A stretch of 21,717 bases of DNA from Annulohypoxylon bovei var. microspora. Taxonomy: Eukaryota; Ascomycota; Sordariomycetes; Xylariales; Hypoxylaceae. Below, piece after piece: positions 1 to 11,632 of the stretch. Numbering within the stretch: position 1 is the first letter of the stretch; each line of letters starts with the position of its first letter. The notes under the pieces are model-generated. The model worked only from the letters and a program-made list of their open reading frames with translations, made no database searches and was not told the origin of the DNA. Position numbers and translations under genes: made by a program. The stretch is from positions 1 through 21,717 of the forward strand of contig MU405474.1 of assembly GCA_022836615.1 (NCBI GenBank), given 5' to 3'.

Positions 1-1475
1 AATTATATATAATTATATAATTTATAAAATTATAAAATTATAATTTTTCAAATATATTTAAATATTAATAAAAATAAAAAATTATAAAATTTATAATATA
101 TAAATTAATAATGTTTTTAAATTATTTTAATTTTATATATTATTAATTTTATATATTATTTTATTTTTTTATATATTTTTTATTTTAATTTTTCATTAAT
201 TTTTATTTCGTATATTTTAATTTTATATATTATTTTTTTTATATATTTTAAATTTATATATTTTAATTTTATAAATTATTATTATTATATAAGTTTTTTT
301 TATATAATTAAATTTTTTTTTCGTACGTTATTTTTTTATATAAAATTTATTAAGTTTTTTTAAAATTAATTATAAAAATAATTTAATAAATAATTTTATA
401 TTAAATTATTAATTAAAATATACGTTAAAATATATATTAAAAATTAAATTATTAATTTTTATAAAAAATTAATTTAATAATTAAAAATATTTTTTTTATA
501 ATACATTTTATTAAATATATAATTAAAATTTTTAATTAATTAAATTTTATTATAAAATTTAAATTATTATAAATTAATTAATTAAATTATATTTTTTAAA
601 TTTTCGTTTTAAATTTTACATTTATTAATTTCTTTCCATTTAAAATTAATTATATAAAAACTTTTTAAATAATAATAAAATTTAATTTATTTAAATAAAA
701 TTCATTATATATAATTATATAATATATAAAATATTAAATTAATATTTCTTTAAATAAAATTAATTATTAATAAAAATAATAAATTATTAAATTTATAATT
801 TATATATTATATATTTATATATAATTAATTAATTTGTAAAAATATTAAATATTAATTTTTTTAATTAAATTTAAATGTTTATAAAATAAATAAATTATTA
901 AATTTAAAAAATATATATTATATTATTATATATAATATAAAATATAATAAACATATTAATATATAATGAATTAATTTATAAAAATATAAAATAATAATTT
1001 TTTTAAATATATAATAATATTAATAAAATAAATAAATTATTAAGTTTATAATATATAAATTATATTATTATATTTAATATAAAATATAATATTATTAAAT
1101 AAAATGAATTATATATAATTATATAATTTATAAAATTATAAATTAATAATTTTTTAAATATAATTAAATATTAATAAAAATAAATAAATTATTAAATATG
1201 TAATATATATATTAAGTTTTTATATATAATATTATATATAATAAAAATAAATAAAATTAATTATATATAATTATATAATTTATAAAATTATAAAATAATA
1301 ATTTTTTTAAATAAATTTTAATATTAATAAAATAAATTAATTATTAAATTTATAATATATATATAATATAATTATATATATTTAATTAATTTATAAAAAT
1401 ATAAATTAATAATTTTTTTTAAATAAATATTAATATTAATAAAATAAATAATTTATTAAATATATAATAAATAAT
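1..1475. repeat. Degenerate AT-only tandem repeat array
   Basis: A motif made of an ATATATAATTATATAA-type start, a TTATAAAATTATAAA block, a T-run, then TTAATATTAATAAAATAAAT and ATTATTAAATTTATAATATAT recurs. Recognisable starts lie near 1, 703, 813, about 950, 1105, 1259 and 1371, so spacing alternates between about 110 and about 155 bases. C and G are nearly absent. The stretch 116-700 is equally AT-rich but the motif is hard to follow there. No coding potential is visible. It could be a satellite or an extremely eroded element; low complexity makes the period approximate. Confidence 0.5.
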
Positions 1476-2621
1476 TTTTTTACATAAATTAAAATTAAAT
1501 TTAATATTTAAAATAAAATTTTCTTTAATTAATTAATGATTTAATAATTTTTATAAATTAATTTATTTTTAAAATAAAAACGAATAATAATAAAAATTAT
1601 TATCGTTTTATAATAAATAAATCCCCACATAAAGTTACCGAAATATATAAATTTATAATAAATTTAAAACCATGATTATTAAATTTATACATTTTTTTAA
1701 AAGTAATAATTTAAATGGAATACATTAATATTATTTAAATGCGTAATTTATAATAATATAAGTTTTTAATTATTTTTAAACTTAAGTAATTATATAATAT
1801 AATTTTATATAATTTAATTTTAAAAATAAATAAAATTAATTTTATTTATACGGTAAATTATTATAAAATAAAACGCATGTTATGTAAATTAATTATAAAA
1901 ACATAAATCGTTTATATAAAAGTTTATTATATATAAAATAAATTTAAATTTATAAAATAATTTTTAATTAAATTTATATGTTTATTAATTTCACGTTATT
2001 ATAACGGTAAAAATTTTAATAATAATTAAAAAGCTTTAACTTAAAATTAAAAATAAAGATAATTTTAATTAAATGAAAAAAAGTTTTTTACGATAAAATG
2101 GTAATTATAAATATTAACATTTTTTTTATAAAAAAAAAATAAAAGTTAAGTTTTTATATTTTTTTAAATAAAAATTATAATAATATTTTAAAATTTAAAA
2201 CAATTAAATTTAAATAAAAATAAAAAAAAATTATAATAATTGTTTATATACATTTATATAATTATAAAAAAATTATTTTAATAAACTTATAAAAACCAAG
2301 GATTTTTTATAATAAATTAAAACGCTTTTAATAAAATTAAAAAAACGTTTTAAAAATAAAGGAAAAATTATTATTAAACCCTTAATAATTAATAATAAAA
2401 ATATTAATTAATTTCGTAAAAAAAAAATGTAAATATAAAAAAAAAAAAAAAAAAAAAAATAAAATAACGAAAAAATAAAACGATAAAAGCTTAATTTATT
2501 ATTTTAATAAAATTAAATGTTAAATGCGGGAATATAATTTTTAACGTAATTAAAATAATATTTATAATGTAAATGTAAAATTACGAATTTTAAATTTATT
2601 TAATACGTTTTTTTATAACGT
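1476..2621. other. AT-rich degraded DNA, no gene seen
   Basis: No ORF, RNA gene or recognisable element was found. The stretch contains scattered single C and G bases, mostly in ACG and ACC contexts, and an uninterrupted run of 23 A at 2437-2459. It is most simply read as heavily mutated repeat DNA. Confidence 0.5.
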
Positions 2622-2732
2622 AAAAAACGCACCTTTTTTATAATATATATAATATATTAAATAACGCATTTTCCTTATAATAAATGTAATGTATTAAAAA
2701 ATGTGTTTTTTTTATAATAAGTATAATATAAT
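2622..2732. repeat. 37-bp tandem repeat, three units
   Basis: Three consecutive units start at 2622, 2659 and 2696. Each has an AA(C/T)G(C/T)(A/G) core, then a pyrimidine run, TTATAATA and a TATAATATATTA-like end. Many of the unit differences are C/T or G/A, but there are A/T and A/G differences too. Confidence 0.65.
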
Positions 2733-2827
2733 ATAACATGGTAAATTATAACCTTAAATATTTAACCCGTAATTTTTTATTTTCATTCATTTTTTTTTTA
2801 TAAAAATATATATATTTACAAATTTAT

Positions 2828-2846
2828 ACCCACACACACACCCACA
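2828..2846. repeat. Short CA microsatellite
   Basis: An ACCC(AC)n-type run, C-rich on the plus strand, stands alone in surrounding sequence with almost no C. It is made of CpA dinucleotides, the favoured RIP target, yet is unmutated. Confidence 0.8.
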
Positions 2847-4512
2847 TAATATAATTTATTTTATTCATTTTTTAAATTTCTTTTATAAATTTAAATTACT
2901 TTAATATTTTATTTTATTTTATTTTACTTAAATATTTATAATAAATATAAATAAAATAAAAATACGTAAAACGCGCATTCACCGTATAATTTAAATATTA
3001 TAATAATGTAATAATTTAAATATAATTAAAATTATTTAATATTTATAATGTTTAATAAAACATTTATTAATTATAAATTATAATATAATGGAAATATAAC
3101 GTAACTTTAATTTATAACGTATTTACATTAATAATTTAATTAAAATCGTTGCTTTTACCTTTATAAAATACGAGTGAAAACTTATATAATTTAGTTATTT
3201 TTTTTATATTTTTTTTTTAAAATATATGTTTTTTAAAATCCTTTAATTTTTAAAAGCTTTTATTTATAATATTATTTTTTATAATTTAACGTTTTAAAAT
3301 TAATTAATACCGATTAATATAACGTAAATAAAGTTATTTATAATTAACCGTAAAAATTTAAATAATTAAAAAAATTTATAAATAAAAATTATTTATTTTT
3401 AATTAATTAATACCATTATTATTTATTTTTAATTTTTTAATTTTTTCCGGGATTATTTTTATTAAAAAATATAATTTTATAATTTAAAGTTTTAAATTTT
3501 TTATTCCCGTTTTTATTAATGTATTAATGAATGTAAAATAAATTTATTATATTATTATAATATATTATTATTATTCGTTTTAAAATTTAATTATATTTAT
3601 ATTATTATTTAATAACATTTAAAAGCGGTTAAATAAATTTAATTTATTTAAAATAAACCACTCGGTTTCGTTTTCGAATTAATTTATATAAAAAGAATGA
3701 AAAATTAATTATTTTTATTAAAAAAGAAAATTTTTATAAACTTTTTATTAATTTAAAAATATTTATCACCCGTTATTATAAATAATTTAAGGTTTTTTAA
3801 AACTTATAATTATTAATTTTTAATAAACGTTAATAATTAAAACGATTAAAAAAAAATGGCGAGAAATATATTTTTTAATTATATATATAATTAACCTTTT
3901 AACCCACTTTTTAATTTACCTTTTAATTTACTTTTTAAATAATTTATTAAAAAGTTATTAAAATAATTTATTTAAAATTTATTAAATTAACTCCCCCATT
4001 AATAAAAAACGCATAAATTAATCATTTTATTTAATTTATTTTTATTAAATTAATTTTAACCACATAATTCGCGGGTGTAATTTTTACGATTATAATGTTT
4101 ACGGTGGTAATTAAAACACGTATACCCGGCTTAATAAAAAAAGTTTAAAAAAGGTTAATAAACGTATAAACTTCCCTACCCCCCGTAATTAAAAAATAAT
4201 AATAATAAAGGAAAAAAAAAAAAAATAAATTAAAAAAAAAATGAATTAAAAAAGGAACGAATTAAAGAAAAAACGAATTAAAAGAATTTAAATAAAAATT
4301 TAATAATTAATTAATAAAAATTATATTTAATTACTTTTATTTAATTACTTTTTTAATATACTTTTATAATAATAAATCGATTTACATTTATATTTATTTA
4401 AATAAAACGTTTTTTTTTAATACCGGAAACATAATAATATCGTATTAAAAATAAAGTAATATTATATTAAAAACATATATTTAATATAAATTAATAATGC
4501 GAATTTTTATTT
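2847..4512. other. AT-rich degraded DNA, no gene seen
   Basis: No ORF or RNA gene can be supported. The part around 4070-4185 is slightly richer in C and G (short GCGGG, CCCGG and CCCCCC tracts), but no family could be recognised on either strand. Probably RIP-mutated repeat DNA. Confidence 0.45.
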
Positions 4513-4727
4513 TACGATGTAATTTTATTATAAATTTAAGCATTTTTTTTATTTATTAATATTATAAAAAAACCTTTATTATTATTTATGTTATATATAA
4601 TTTATCATTTATTATTAACGCGATTTTAAGTAATATAAATTTAAGCATTTTTTTTATTTATTAATGTTATAAAAAAACTTTTATTATTATTTATATTATA
4701 TATAATTTATTATTTATTATTAATAAT
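4513..4727. repeat. 105-bp tandem duplication
   Basis: Two adjacent copies begin near 4513 and 4618; the AAATTTAAGC anchor is at 4532 and 4637, giving a period of 105. Downstream of the anchor the differences are transitions (ATT/GTT, CCTT/CTTT, ATGTT/ATATT, ATCA/ATTA), as expected if a duplication was then mutated by RIP. A small indel lies upstream of the anchor. Confidence 0.75.
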
Positions 4728-4730
4728 AAT

Positions 4731-6066
4731 TAAACTTTTATAATATGTGTTAAATTATATTAAAATAAAGTTATAAATATATATATTATTATAATTATTA
4801 TTATTATACATGTGGTAAATTATTTTAAAATTAATTTTTATTTCATTTATCGTTTTAAATTATTTTTATTTATTTTTATTAAAACCTTAATATTTTATTA
4901 TTTTTTAAAACCTTCGTTTACTTTACGCGGTAAACTTTTTTTAATATATTATATTAACTTTTATTAACCAAGGTTTTAATTAATAAAATATAAAGCTTTA
5001 TTAAGCTTTTAATTTTATTTATTACTTAATTACTTTAATTTAAAAATATATTTAAAACATTTTATATTAAATATAAGGTTTATATATTTTTCCCATTAAT
5101 TTTTTTTAATAAAAAATTAATAACTTTTATAAACTTTAAAAACATAATTTAACTTTTTATTAACATTAATTTATTAATAATTTTTTTTATTATAATAACT
5201 TTTAAATTCTTTGCGAATTAAATTATATAATTTAATATTAATATTATAATATTAATTTAAATTATTTTATATGTTTAAAACGAAAAAATTTAAAATACCC
5301 GTAATTTATATATAACGGTTATTATGAAATTTATAAATTTATTTTATAATTAAATATAAATTATAAAATATTAAATAATAATAAACTTTTTTTTTATATA
5401 TATTTTTATATAAAATTATTTTTTAAACTTTTATTTAATTAATAAAATATATTTAAATAAATTTATATTATCGGGTAAAATAACCTTATTTAAGCTTGCT
5501 TTAAAAAATGTTAAAAGCTTTTTATTTTTATTATTTTTTTAAAACTTAAATTTATAATATAATTATAATTATAATAAAATTAACTTTAAAACACCTTTTT
5601 CCCCATTTACACCATTTATATTTAAAATTAATATTATTATAAATAATTATTTAAGTGGTTATTTAAATAATTATTTAAATAATTAATTATAAATGTTTAA
5701 AGGAAATTATATTAATATTTCTTTATTTAACCATTTAAAATTAACATTATTATATAACTTTTTATTTTATAATTTTAAACTTTTTATAATTATTTTTATA
5801 TTATATAACTTTTAATAAAAAAGGTTTATATTTTTATTATTAAAAAATAATTTTACCATTAATAAAATATAAACTTTACATTTAATTTAAATAAACGTTT
5901 TACATTAAAAAGTTATTTATATTAATAATTTAATATTTTTAATTTTTATAATAAATTTAATTTATATAAACACTTTTAATAAAAAAGCTTTTTATTTTAA
6001 TAATTTAATATTTTTAATTTTTATAATAAATTTTAATAATTTAATTTTTTTTTTCTTTTTTTTAAT

Positions 6067-6098
<32 letters not shown>

Positions 6099-6992
6099 CC
6101 CCTTTTTAACTTTAATTTAATCTTATAAAAAAAACTTTAAATTATTTTTAAACGCGTAACGATAAATCATTTAAATCGCCCGTTTAAAATCGCAAATAAT
6201 TACGTTTAAAATAACCGCGAAAAAATCCGTTATAATTTTTTTATCATTATTAACGTAATTAATAAATAAAAACGAACGAAATATATTATTTAAAAATCCC
6301 GTAACATTAATAATTTATTATTTTTTATAAAAATATCACGTAATTTATTTTAAAAAAAACTTTTTTATAAACTTTAATAAATATTATATTAAGTTAATTT
6401 TAATATTATAAAATTAACCTTTTTATTAAAAAATTAAATCGTTCGTTTTATTAATATATATAAATTTTTTTTTAAATCTTCGTTATTTACCACTTTTAAA
6501 ACAACCTTTTTAATCGTTTTTATAATATTAAAAAACGAAAACTTCACCGTAATAAATATTTTAATTTAATTGCGAGATTTTTTTTTTTTATTATTTTTCT
6601 TTTTATTATTAAATAACTTTTCGTATAAAAAAAAAGGAATAAAATAAAATAAAATTCGAATAACCGATAAATTTTTAATATAAATATTTATTATTATTAA
6701 ATAATAAATAAAAAATAATATTTATTTATTATTATTAAACGATAAATTAAAAATAATATAACTTATTATTTTATTTATTATTTATTATTTCATTTACCAT
6801 TTATTATTACATTTATAATTTATTTTTTTACTTGTAATTTATTTTTTCATTTATAATTCATTATTATTTTCATAAATTATCGCCGTTTTATAAATTAATT
6901 TATAATAATAAATTTTTTTTTTTTTTCGTATTTTCTTTTTTTTTAAATATAAATAAAATTCACTTTTCATATAATTTATAAATATTATAATT
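4731..6992. other. AT-rich degraded DNA with a pyrimidine tract
   Basis: No gene is supported. A roughly 35-bp sequence at 5923-5959 recurs at 5999-6035 (75 bases apart). An almost unbroken T/C tract lies at 6045-6107, purely pyrimidine from 6066, with evenly spaced single C bases in T-runs. On the plus strand C outnumbers G, opposite to 7200-8160, so the degraded source may have had its sense on the minus strand; no protein family could be read from it. Confidence 0.4.
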
Positions 6993-7179
6993 ATTAATAA
7001 TAAAAGGGATTTATTAACAAAAGGAACTTTGTGGTTTTATGTGGTTTTATGTGGCTTGTGTTATATAAAGTTACATTTAACATGGGTTTAAAAATTAAAT
7101 TTTTATATGTTTACATAACCATAAAATCGTAATATATTATACGGTATTACACGTAACGTTATGTGATTTATTATTTTCA
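6993..7179. repeat. 187-bp direct repeat, left copy (LTR-like)
   Basis: This copy pairs with the direct repeat at 8171-8357 at a constant offset of 1178 bases, with no indels seen. It contains three near-copies of TTTTATGTGG at its start and an ACACGTAACGT motif near its end. About 18-20 positions differ between copies, and every difference found is C/T or G/A, which is the RIP signature and shows that both copies existed when mutation happened. Direct orientation and about 1 kb between copies suggest LTRs of a small non-autonomous element; the ends and a target duplication could not be fixed. Confidence 0.75.
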
Positions 7180-8170
7180 TGGTAATACTTTTTTTATTTT
7201 AAATATTTATTTAAAAGATTAAGTTACGGTTTTTAAACCTTTTAACTTAAAGGGAAAAAATTAATAACATCGGGATTTAAGGATATTATTGCTTTATTAT
7301 AAACTTAAATTAATAAGTTAAAAAAAGTCTTAAAAAAATTAACGATTAAGTAAAAAAAATAAATTAAAACTTTTAATAATACGACGTTATTATTTTTACT
7401 TTTATTAATGAACGATATAAACTTATATAATGGTGGTGATTTTATTATGGTTAATTAAAACAACGATATAAAAAATAAAATTTCGGATATATAAATTTAA
7501 ACATGTTTTATTCGCGGCTTTAAGAATAAAATTATAAATACATAAATGTAAATACGTTTTATTCGCGATATTAAAAAATGAATTATTCGGCAACGTACTT
7601 TGTTAAAATTTTGTAATTGTATTAATAAAGTAATTAATGAAGGTAATAATTACATCACGGATTAAAATGGTAAAAAATATTAAAAATGTAAAAAGTTTAA
7701 ATATATTTATTAAAATTATTATAATAATAATAATAAGGTTAACGAAACTTATGAAGTTAATAAATTAAAAGATGAATTTAAAATAATGCGAATATTTTTT
7801 TAAGTATAAAAAATGTTAAAGTTTAAAAAACGTTATTAAATTTAAAAAGCGTTATTAAAATAAATAATAAAATTATAAAGTTAATTAATTATTTACGGGA
7901 TTATGTGTAAAAGCGTTAAATGGATTAAAATATATTATAATTTATCACGATAATTAATTAATTAAACTTTAAGAATAAATAAAAATATAAATAATAATAA
8001 AATTTTTATAATATACATGGTAATAATTAAAAATTAAAAAAAGTTAAACAAGGTTAAAAAAGGTTAAAATAAGGTTAAAAAAGGTTAAAACAAGGTTATA
8101 AAAAGCGATAATAAGGTTAAAAATAATGTTTTTAAATGGCGTTTAAATGGCATTAATGTTAAAAAAACGT
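7180..8170. other. Interior between the 187-bp repeats
   Basis: This stretch keeps G and has lost most C on the plus strand, unlike both flanks. No protein family is recognisable. An 18-bp motif around ACGTTATTAAA repeats twice near 7824-7860, and there is a GTTTAAATGGC doublet at about 8129-8152. If the flanking repeats are LTRs this is the internal region of a short, LARD- or TRIM-like element or one with a large deletion. Confidence 0.4.
8041..8123 (+). repeat. AAGGTTAAAA minisatellite
   Basis: About six to seven tandem units of 10-11 bp, AAGGTTAAA followed by A, C or T variants, lie just upstream of the right 187-bp repeat. Unit length varies between 10 and 11, so it is not a simple in-frame coding repeat. 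Confidence 0.7.
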
Positions 8171-8357
8171 GTTAATAATAAAAAAGATTTATTAATAAAA
8201 GGAACTTTGTGGTTTTATGTGGTTTTATGTGGCTTATGTTATATAAAATTACATTTAACATAAGTTTAAAAATTAAACTTTTATACGTTTATATAATTAT
8301 AAAATTATAATATATTACACGGTATTACACGTAACGTTACGTGACTTATTACCTTTA
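8171..8357. repeat. 187-bp direct repeat, right copy (LTR-like)
   Basis: Right member of the pair described at 6993-7179. Relative to the left copy it has lost some G and C (for example CATGGG in the left copy is CATAAG here) but kept others (ATGTGATT in the left copy is ACGTGACT here), so both copies mutated independently. The boundary is near 8357, after which the sequences diverge. Confidence 0.75.
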
Positions 8358-8410
8358 ATAATAATAAATAAATTTACGTTATTATTATTATAATAATTTT
8401 TAAAAAAAAA

Positions 8411-8566
8411 AATAAATCATCCGATTATAACCGTAATAAAAAAAACAAACCGTTTAATAATAATTACGATAAAAAAAATAAACCACCCGGTTATAACCGT
8501 GGTAAAAAAAATAAAAAAATTAATTATAATTAAAAAAAAAAAAACAAAAAAGCCGGTTATAACCGA
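8411..8566 (+). repeat. 66-bp repeat with CGGTTATAACCG palindrome
   Basis: The 12-bp palindrome CGGTTATAACCG occurs at 8488-8499 and 8554-8565, with a one-transition variant at 8422-8433, so the spacing is 66 bases each time. Between them lie A-rich segments. In the frame starting at 8411 the repeats read as Lys/Asn-rich peptide with GYNR, DYNR and GYNR motifs, interrupted by a TAA near 8531. Because 66 is 22 codons, it may be the remnant of a repetitive basic protein such as a Gag tail; the palindrome may also be a site in its own right. No family is recognised. Confidence 0.55.
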
Positions 8567-9426
8567 AAAAAAAAAACAAAAGTTTTAATTCGCGCCGTTA
8601 TTATAATAATAATTTCGATTTATACCGTTACGAAATATAATTTAATAATTAAAATTCATCGTTTAAAATTATAAATAACGTATAATAAATATAAAAAATT
8701 TAAAAATAATTAAAAAATATTAACGGGTTCGAAGTTTAAATAAACCTTTAAAAATAAGTTTATTAATGTAACGTTATCGAAAATAATAAAAACATATAAA
8801 TAAATAAAAAAAAAAATTAAAAACTTTTATTTTTATTTTTTCCTTTTTATTTAAATTATAAAAATTATAATTTAATAAATTATTAAACTTATAATTACGT
8901 TAAAATTAACGCAAATAATTAAATAAATAAAATTTATTTTAAATGCGATTAAATTAATTATATATATAAAACTTATTTAAATTATTATAAAAAAAAACAT
9001 AAATTATTTATTTTAATACCATTAAAATAAAAGTTTCGTTAAAAATATAATAAATATAAAAAAGCTTTTAAAAATTATTATTATTAAAAGTTATAATTTT
9101 AAATATCATTTAAATAATAAAATATTTTTATTATACACGTTTAAATTCGCGTGTTAAATTTAACGAAATTATAATTAATAAACTTAAATTTATTAATTTA
9201 AAAAAAATTTTAATAAAAAAATTAAAAATTATAAATATAAATTATTTTATTACGGTTAAATTTTTAAAGAATTAACTTAAAATATAAATAATTATAATTA
9301 ACGTTTTAAAAATAAAAAATTAAATTTTTTTAAAAATAAATTAACTTTTATATTAATTAATATTTTTAAACATTAATTAAACGCGTTAATAATATTTACG
9401 ACATTTACGACATTTATAATATTTAT
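8567..9426. other. AT-rich degraded DNA, no gene seen
   Basis: Apart from a short open stretch continuing from the repeat to a TAA near 8641, no coding or RNA feature is supported. It is the sequence adjoining the 3' end of element B and is probably older RIP-mutated repeat DNA. Confidence 0.45.
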
Positions 9427-9738
9427 TATAATGGTTTTTATAAATAACGGTAAACTTATATTATATAAGGTTAAAAATAAAGTTATTTTCATTAATAAAA
9501 AAAAAAAAAGAAAATAATAACCTTTCATTTTTAAAGTTACGATATTTATGCTTAAAAATGTAAATTAAATTAATTAACGTGGAAACTTTTTTTATATATA
9601 TTTTAATAATTTCCACGACTTATTTAAAATTATTAATAACTTTATTATAAAGATCCACATTTATCGCATTTATAATTATAATATAAATTTACGTTAATTT
9701 TTATTTTAATTAATTTTTTAAGTTTTTAATTTATAATA
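9427..9738 (-). repeat. Element B 3' LTR, 312 bp
   Basis: Reverse-complement match to both LTRs of element A, exactly 312 bp. On the minus strand it starts TATTATAAAT and ends ACCATTATA; the TA...TA ends are compatible with TG...CA after RIP. It retains bases that A's LTRs have lost and the reverse. Confidence 0.88.
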
Positions 9739-9799
9739 ATATTTTTTTTTTTGTTTTTTAAGGTTTATAATTACGAAGGCTTTTTTACCCATTTTGTTT

Positions 9800-9977
9800 T
9801 TTATTTTAAATTATTAATAAAACGTTTTTAAAACTTTTATATTTTTTAATTTTTTTTAAAGCTTTTACGTTAACTTTACGTAACTTTTCCATTTAATTAA
9901 TATTATTTTACGTACGCTTCATTTTTTACGTTTACTTTTTAATCGTAAAATTTCTTCGATAATATATTCGAAATTTT
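9800..9977 (-). pseudogene. Element B chromodomain remnant
   Basis: Minus-strand homologue of the chromodomain read in element A at 17580-17752. The chromodomain of chromoviral integrases binds methylated histone H3 and directs integration into heterochromatin. The frame shows the SNILSKK-like start and a KW codon pair kept intact where A has a stop; conversely the TGG that A keeps in its TWE motif is TAA here. The two copies therefore carry complementary RIP damage. Not functional. Confidence 0.75.
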
Positions 9978-10615
9978 CGCCGTTTTAATTAATAAAAGGT
10001 GGTGGTTAAACGTTATTTTATATTTAAAATAATAATAAATTTATAATTATTAATTTAAATAATTCGATATAAAATCATAATTAAATTCTTATAAATACGT
10101 TTAATTTTATTATATAAAAATTAATCACTTTAATTACCTTATATTTTATATGTAATTAAAAAAGTTTTTTTTTAAGTTATAATATTACGATATTTTTTAA
10201 ATTTAATTAAACCTTATCGTTTACTTTATATTTAAAGCTTTTTAATCGAAATTAATTTATTATACATTTTATACATTTTTAAATTATAATTATAATAGTT
10301 TAAATATATTTATTAATTTTTTTAATTTTAATTATAAAGTTTATAATTTATTATTTTTTAAATAATTTATTTAAAACTTTATTAATAATTTATTTAATCG
10401 GGTATATATAATATTTATACGTTATATAAAAAAGGTTTAATTTAATTATTATATTTTAATTATTAATCGTTATTATTATTATAAATAATATTTTTAATTA
10501 ATTAAATTATGCGTAAATTAAGAAATATTATAAATATATTTATACTTTTTAATTCATTTTTTTCATAAACTTATTAATTTTTAAATTAAAAGCAATGGAT
10601 AAATGTTATACCATT

Positions 10616-10910
10616 AAATTAAAACCGGGAGGTTTTTATAAAAAAAGCATTAAAAGTTTTTAAAAAAGCTTAAATACATTTCTTTTAAATTCAAAATGTA
10701 ATGAAAATCGTTAATTAAAATAATAAATAATAAATAATCATATAAAACAAGGTTAAAAAACGATATATTAAAAAGTTAAATGAAGGTATATTAAATGAAT
10801 GATAATTGTGTGTAATTCCACGTATAACGAATTAAAAAAATAATTATTTAAATGGGAAATAATTAAACTTAAAATTAAAAAACGAGACCGGGATTTTTAC
10901 ATTTTAATTC
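10616..10910. mobile_element. 295-bp insertion in element B integrase, MITE-like
   Basis: Alignment of B with A shows 301 extra bases in B at this point, explained by a 295-bp insert plus a 6-bp duplication: ACCATT at 10610-10615 and ACCACT at 10911-10916, differing by one transition; A's empty site has ACCACC. The insert starts AAATTAAAA and ends TTTTAATTC, an 8-bp imperfect terminal inverted repeat. It has CCGGGA near both ends but no ORF or Pol III boxes. A MITE is the simplest reading; the ends do not look like an LTR. Confidence 0.55.
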
Positions 10911-11315
10911 ACCACTTTTATTAATTTATAAAATTTTATTTAAAATGTATTCATTTAATTGCTTTTTCGATTTAATATTACCGTCGTGGAAAAGTTATAA
11001 TATTTAACGTAAATATATATAAATTTTATAATATATATTTTAATTTTTATAATATTTATCACTTTTAATAAAATCCATTTTAATAACCGGTAAATGATTA
11101 TTATTAAATATTAAGGATTTTTTTTTTTTTTTAATATTTTTATTATAAAATTAATAGATAATTTTAAAAAATAATAATTAAAAATAGGTAAAAGTTTTAA
11201 TAACTTTTTTTATTAAATTTATTAAACATAAATTTAACCGTAAACATTATAATTTTTATAAAACTTTTATATATTTTATTTTATAATTAATTAATAAAAA
11301 GACTTTAAAATAATT

Positions 11316-11320
11316 ATAAT
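11316..11320. repeat. Target-site duplication of element A, left
   Basis: ATAAT, identical to 18130-18134 immediately after the 3' LTR. Five bases is the usual Ty3/gypsy duplication length. In AT-rich DNA a chance match is possible, but the exact continuation of element B across it supports the call. Confidence 0.85.
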
Positions 11321-11632
11321 TATTATAAGTTAAGGACCCGGAAAGTTAATTAAAATAAAAATTAACGTAAGTTTATATTATGGTTATAAATGTAATAAAC
11401 GTGGGTCTTTATAATGAAATTATTAATAATTTTAAATAAGTTATGGAAGTTATTAAAATATATATAAAAAGGGTTTTTACGTTAATTAATTTAATTTATA
11501 CCTTTAAGTATAAATATTATAACTTTAAAAATAAAAAGTTGTTATTTTTTTTTTTTTTTTTTATTAATGAAAATAATTTTATTTTTAATTTTATATAATA
11601 TAAGTTTATTATTATTTATAAGAATTGTTATA
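11321..11632 (+). repeat. Element A 5' LTR, 312 bp
   Basis: Direct repeat of 17818-18129. It begins TATTATAAGTTAAGGACCCG and ends GAATTGTTATA. This copy has lost C to T on the plus strand but keeps G, whereas the 3' LTR has lost G to A but keeps C, so the two together show transition-only divergence with opposite strand bias. A T-run at about 11545-11565 corresponds to a T/C run in the 3' LTR. Confidence 0.92.

Larger units (their letters stand above)
9427..11320 (-). mobile_element. Element B, 3' segment (Ty3/gypsy chromovirus, minus strand)
   Basis: This is the 3' part of a minus-strand chromovirus. It contains, in element order, the remainder of integrase, the chromodomain and the 3' LTR. 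Its sequence aligns in reverse complement with element A from about 16533 through the LTR end at 18129. B resumes at 18130 on the other side of A: reading B's sense strand, 18134 to 18130 and 11320 to 11316 are the same ATAAT duplication, and homology to A continues smoothly across it. B also has an extra insertion (10616-10910), an in-frame 3-nt loss in an A-run near 11113-11127 and a 1-nt loss at its polypurine tract. Its open frames are destroyed by stops. Confidence 0.9.

Noticed and set aside
1..9426. Protein-coding genes on either strand of the left part
   Set aside because: Stops are too frequent in every frame and no family motif could be followed beyond a few codons.
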